Of a stretch of DNA of 14,069 nt, positions 13,598-14,069 are shown piece by piece. Where the stretch lies: positions 9,050 to 23,118 of the forward strand of contig NYTG01000035.1 of the NCBI GenBank assembly GCA_002683395.1, read 5' to 3'. The first letter of the stretch is position 1. Each line of letters begins with the position of its first letter. This DNA is from Halieaceae bacterium (lineage in GTDB: Bacteria > Pseudomonadota > Gammaproteobacteria > Pseudomonadales > Halieaceae). Position numbers and translations under genes: made by a program. The notes under the pieces were generated by a model that saw only the letters and a program-made list of their open reading frames with translations, had not been told where the DNA came from and ran no database searches.

Positions 13598-14069
13598 GGT
13601 TGATCAATACCGTTTCTGTGTGCTCAAAAATATCGTTATTGCCAGCACAACGGCCCTTTATTCATTGGGGATATCTGCATCAGGTGGCGTTCACGATCAT
13701 GGTGCAGCAGAGTTGTTTTTATCTGCGGAAGGCAAAACACTGCAAATACGATTAAACCTGCCTGCTATGAGCGTCGTGGGATTTGAAACGATCGCTATCA
13801 CCGATGCCCAACGCGAGGCGGTGAACGATGCGCAAACAACCTTACATGATCCCAGTCAGCTGTTTTCCCTGCAGGGGAAGGCGTGCGAATTGATCCTCGC
13901 AGAGGTCGACGTAGCGTCGATTCTTGAAGCTGGCAATACCCCCTCTAAGCCTTTGGCACATGTACCCAGCGATAATCATCATGACGACCATGACGACCAT
14001 GACGACCATGACGACCATGACGACCATGACGACCATGACGACCATGACGACCATGACGACCATGACGAC
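13590..14069 (+). CDS. ZrgA/DUF2796-family periplasmic zinc protein (C-terminus beyond window)
   Basis: This frame is open to the window edge, 160 visible residues from GTG 13590. A second in-frame GTG at 13620 gives a cleaner signal peptide (MLKNIVIASTTALYSLG, cleavage near ISA). Neither has a clear ribosome binding site; 13590 would overlap the MerC-like gene by eight bases. After the signal come GVHDHGAAELFLSAEG, LNLPAMSVVGFE and LHDPSQLFSL, which match DUF2796/ZrgA proteins. These periplasmic proteins are linked to zinc acquisition, often beside ZnuABC-type transporters. The visible end is a pure His-Asp-Asp repeat, ten units, a plausible low-affinity zinc store. Position behind zur supports zinc-repressed expression. 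Transporter genes may follow outside the window. Confidence 0.84.
   Translation, partial: MLRVDQYRFCVLKNIVIASTTALYSLGISASGGVHDHGAAELFLSAEGKTLQIRLNLPAMSVVGFETIAITDAQREAVNDAQTTLHDPSQLFSLQGKACELILAEVDVASILEAGNTPSKPLAHVPSDNHHDDHDDHDDHDDHDDHDDHDDHDDHDDHDD
13980..14069 (+). repeat. Ten perfect 9-base tandem repeats (CATGACGAC) coding His-Asp-Asp
   Basis: Ninety bases consist of ten identical copies of CATGACGAC and run into the window edge, so the full count is unknown. The unit is a multiple of three and encodes HDD in the ZrgA-like frame. Copy-number change by slippage would lengthen or shorten the metal-binding tail without a frameshift. Identity at the DNA level, including wobble positions, suggests recent expansion. 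Confidence 0.95.

Noticed and set aside
13842..14063. Minus-strand open frame coding a Met-Val-Val repeat
   Set aside because: It is the antisense reading of the His-Asp-Asp repeat; the plus-strand frame has a signal peptide and DUF2796 motifs.
13980..14069. CRISPR-like array
   Set aside because: The 9-base units are contiguous with no spacers and lie in a coding frame.

Overview
The window looks like chromosomal DNA of a free-living, probably marine gammaproteobacterium. It is gene-dense, moderately GC-rich, has short spacers and ATGA-type overlaps, and carries a proteobacterial-type Zur regulator, a DUF2796/ZrgA-like zinc protein and a spinster-type MFS carrier. The OM60/NOR5 (Halieaceae) and Spongiibacter relatives often carry this mix, but that placement is an inference from gene content. 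I recognise thirteen protein genes. I see no RNA gene, transposon, CRISPR array or prophage.

Left block (1-7216). A minus-strand Crp/Fnr-type regulator, cut by the window edge, is transcribed away from a plus-strand run of four genes. The first three are tightly packed: a GlpD-type FAD glycerol-3-phosphate dehydrogenase, a flavoenzyme closely resembling alkyl-dihydroxyacetonephosphate synthase (AGPS, the ether-lipid enzyme), and a FGGY kinase whose glycerol-kinase pocket residues are altered. A lipoprotein of the gamma-glutamyltransferase superfamily (YwrD-like) follows after about 110 bases. The kinase, dehydrogenase and AGPS-like trio is the best candidate here for an under-described pathway. 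One reading is phosphorylation and oxidation of a glycerol-like or alkylglycerol substrate, feeding or draining an alkyl-DHAP intermediate.

Middle block (7219-9923, minus strand). Three genes run as an apparent operon: an exported CpcT/CpeT-like protein, a Tat-exported alpha/beta hydrolase with an unusual catalytic-His position, and a phytanoyl-CoA dioxygenase-type Fe(II)/2-oxoglutarate oxygenase. The oxygenase gene converges on the GGT-like gene with a 2-base gap.

Third block (9993-12580, plus strand). A VOC/glyoxalase-fold protein behind a very strong ribosome binding site overlaps a spinster-like MFS transporter by ATGA. A second alpha/beta hydrolase abuts the transporter with no gap and has a non-canonical G-x-H-S-G elbow. 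The arrangement suggests uptake or export plus modification of a small organic molecule.

Right block (12657-14069, plus strand). A zinc-homeostasis operon begins with a dyad operator overlapping a likely -10 element. It continues with a Zur/Fur-family repressor, a MerC-like four-helix membrane protein, and a secreted ZrgA/DUF2796 protein. The last gene runs off the window inside ten perfect 9-base repeats that encode His-Asp-Asp.
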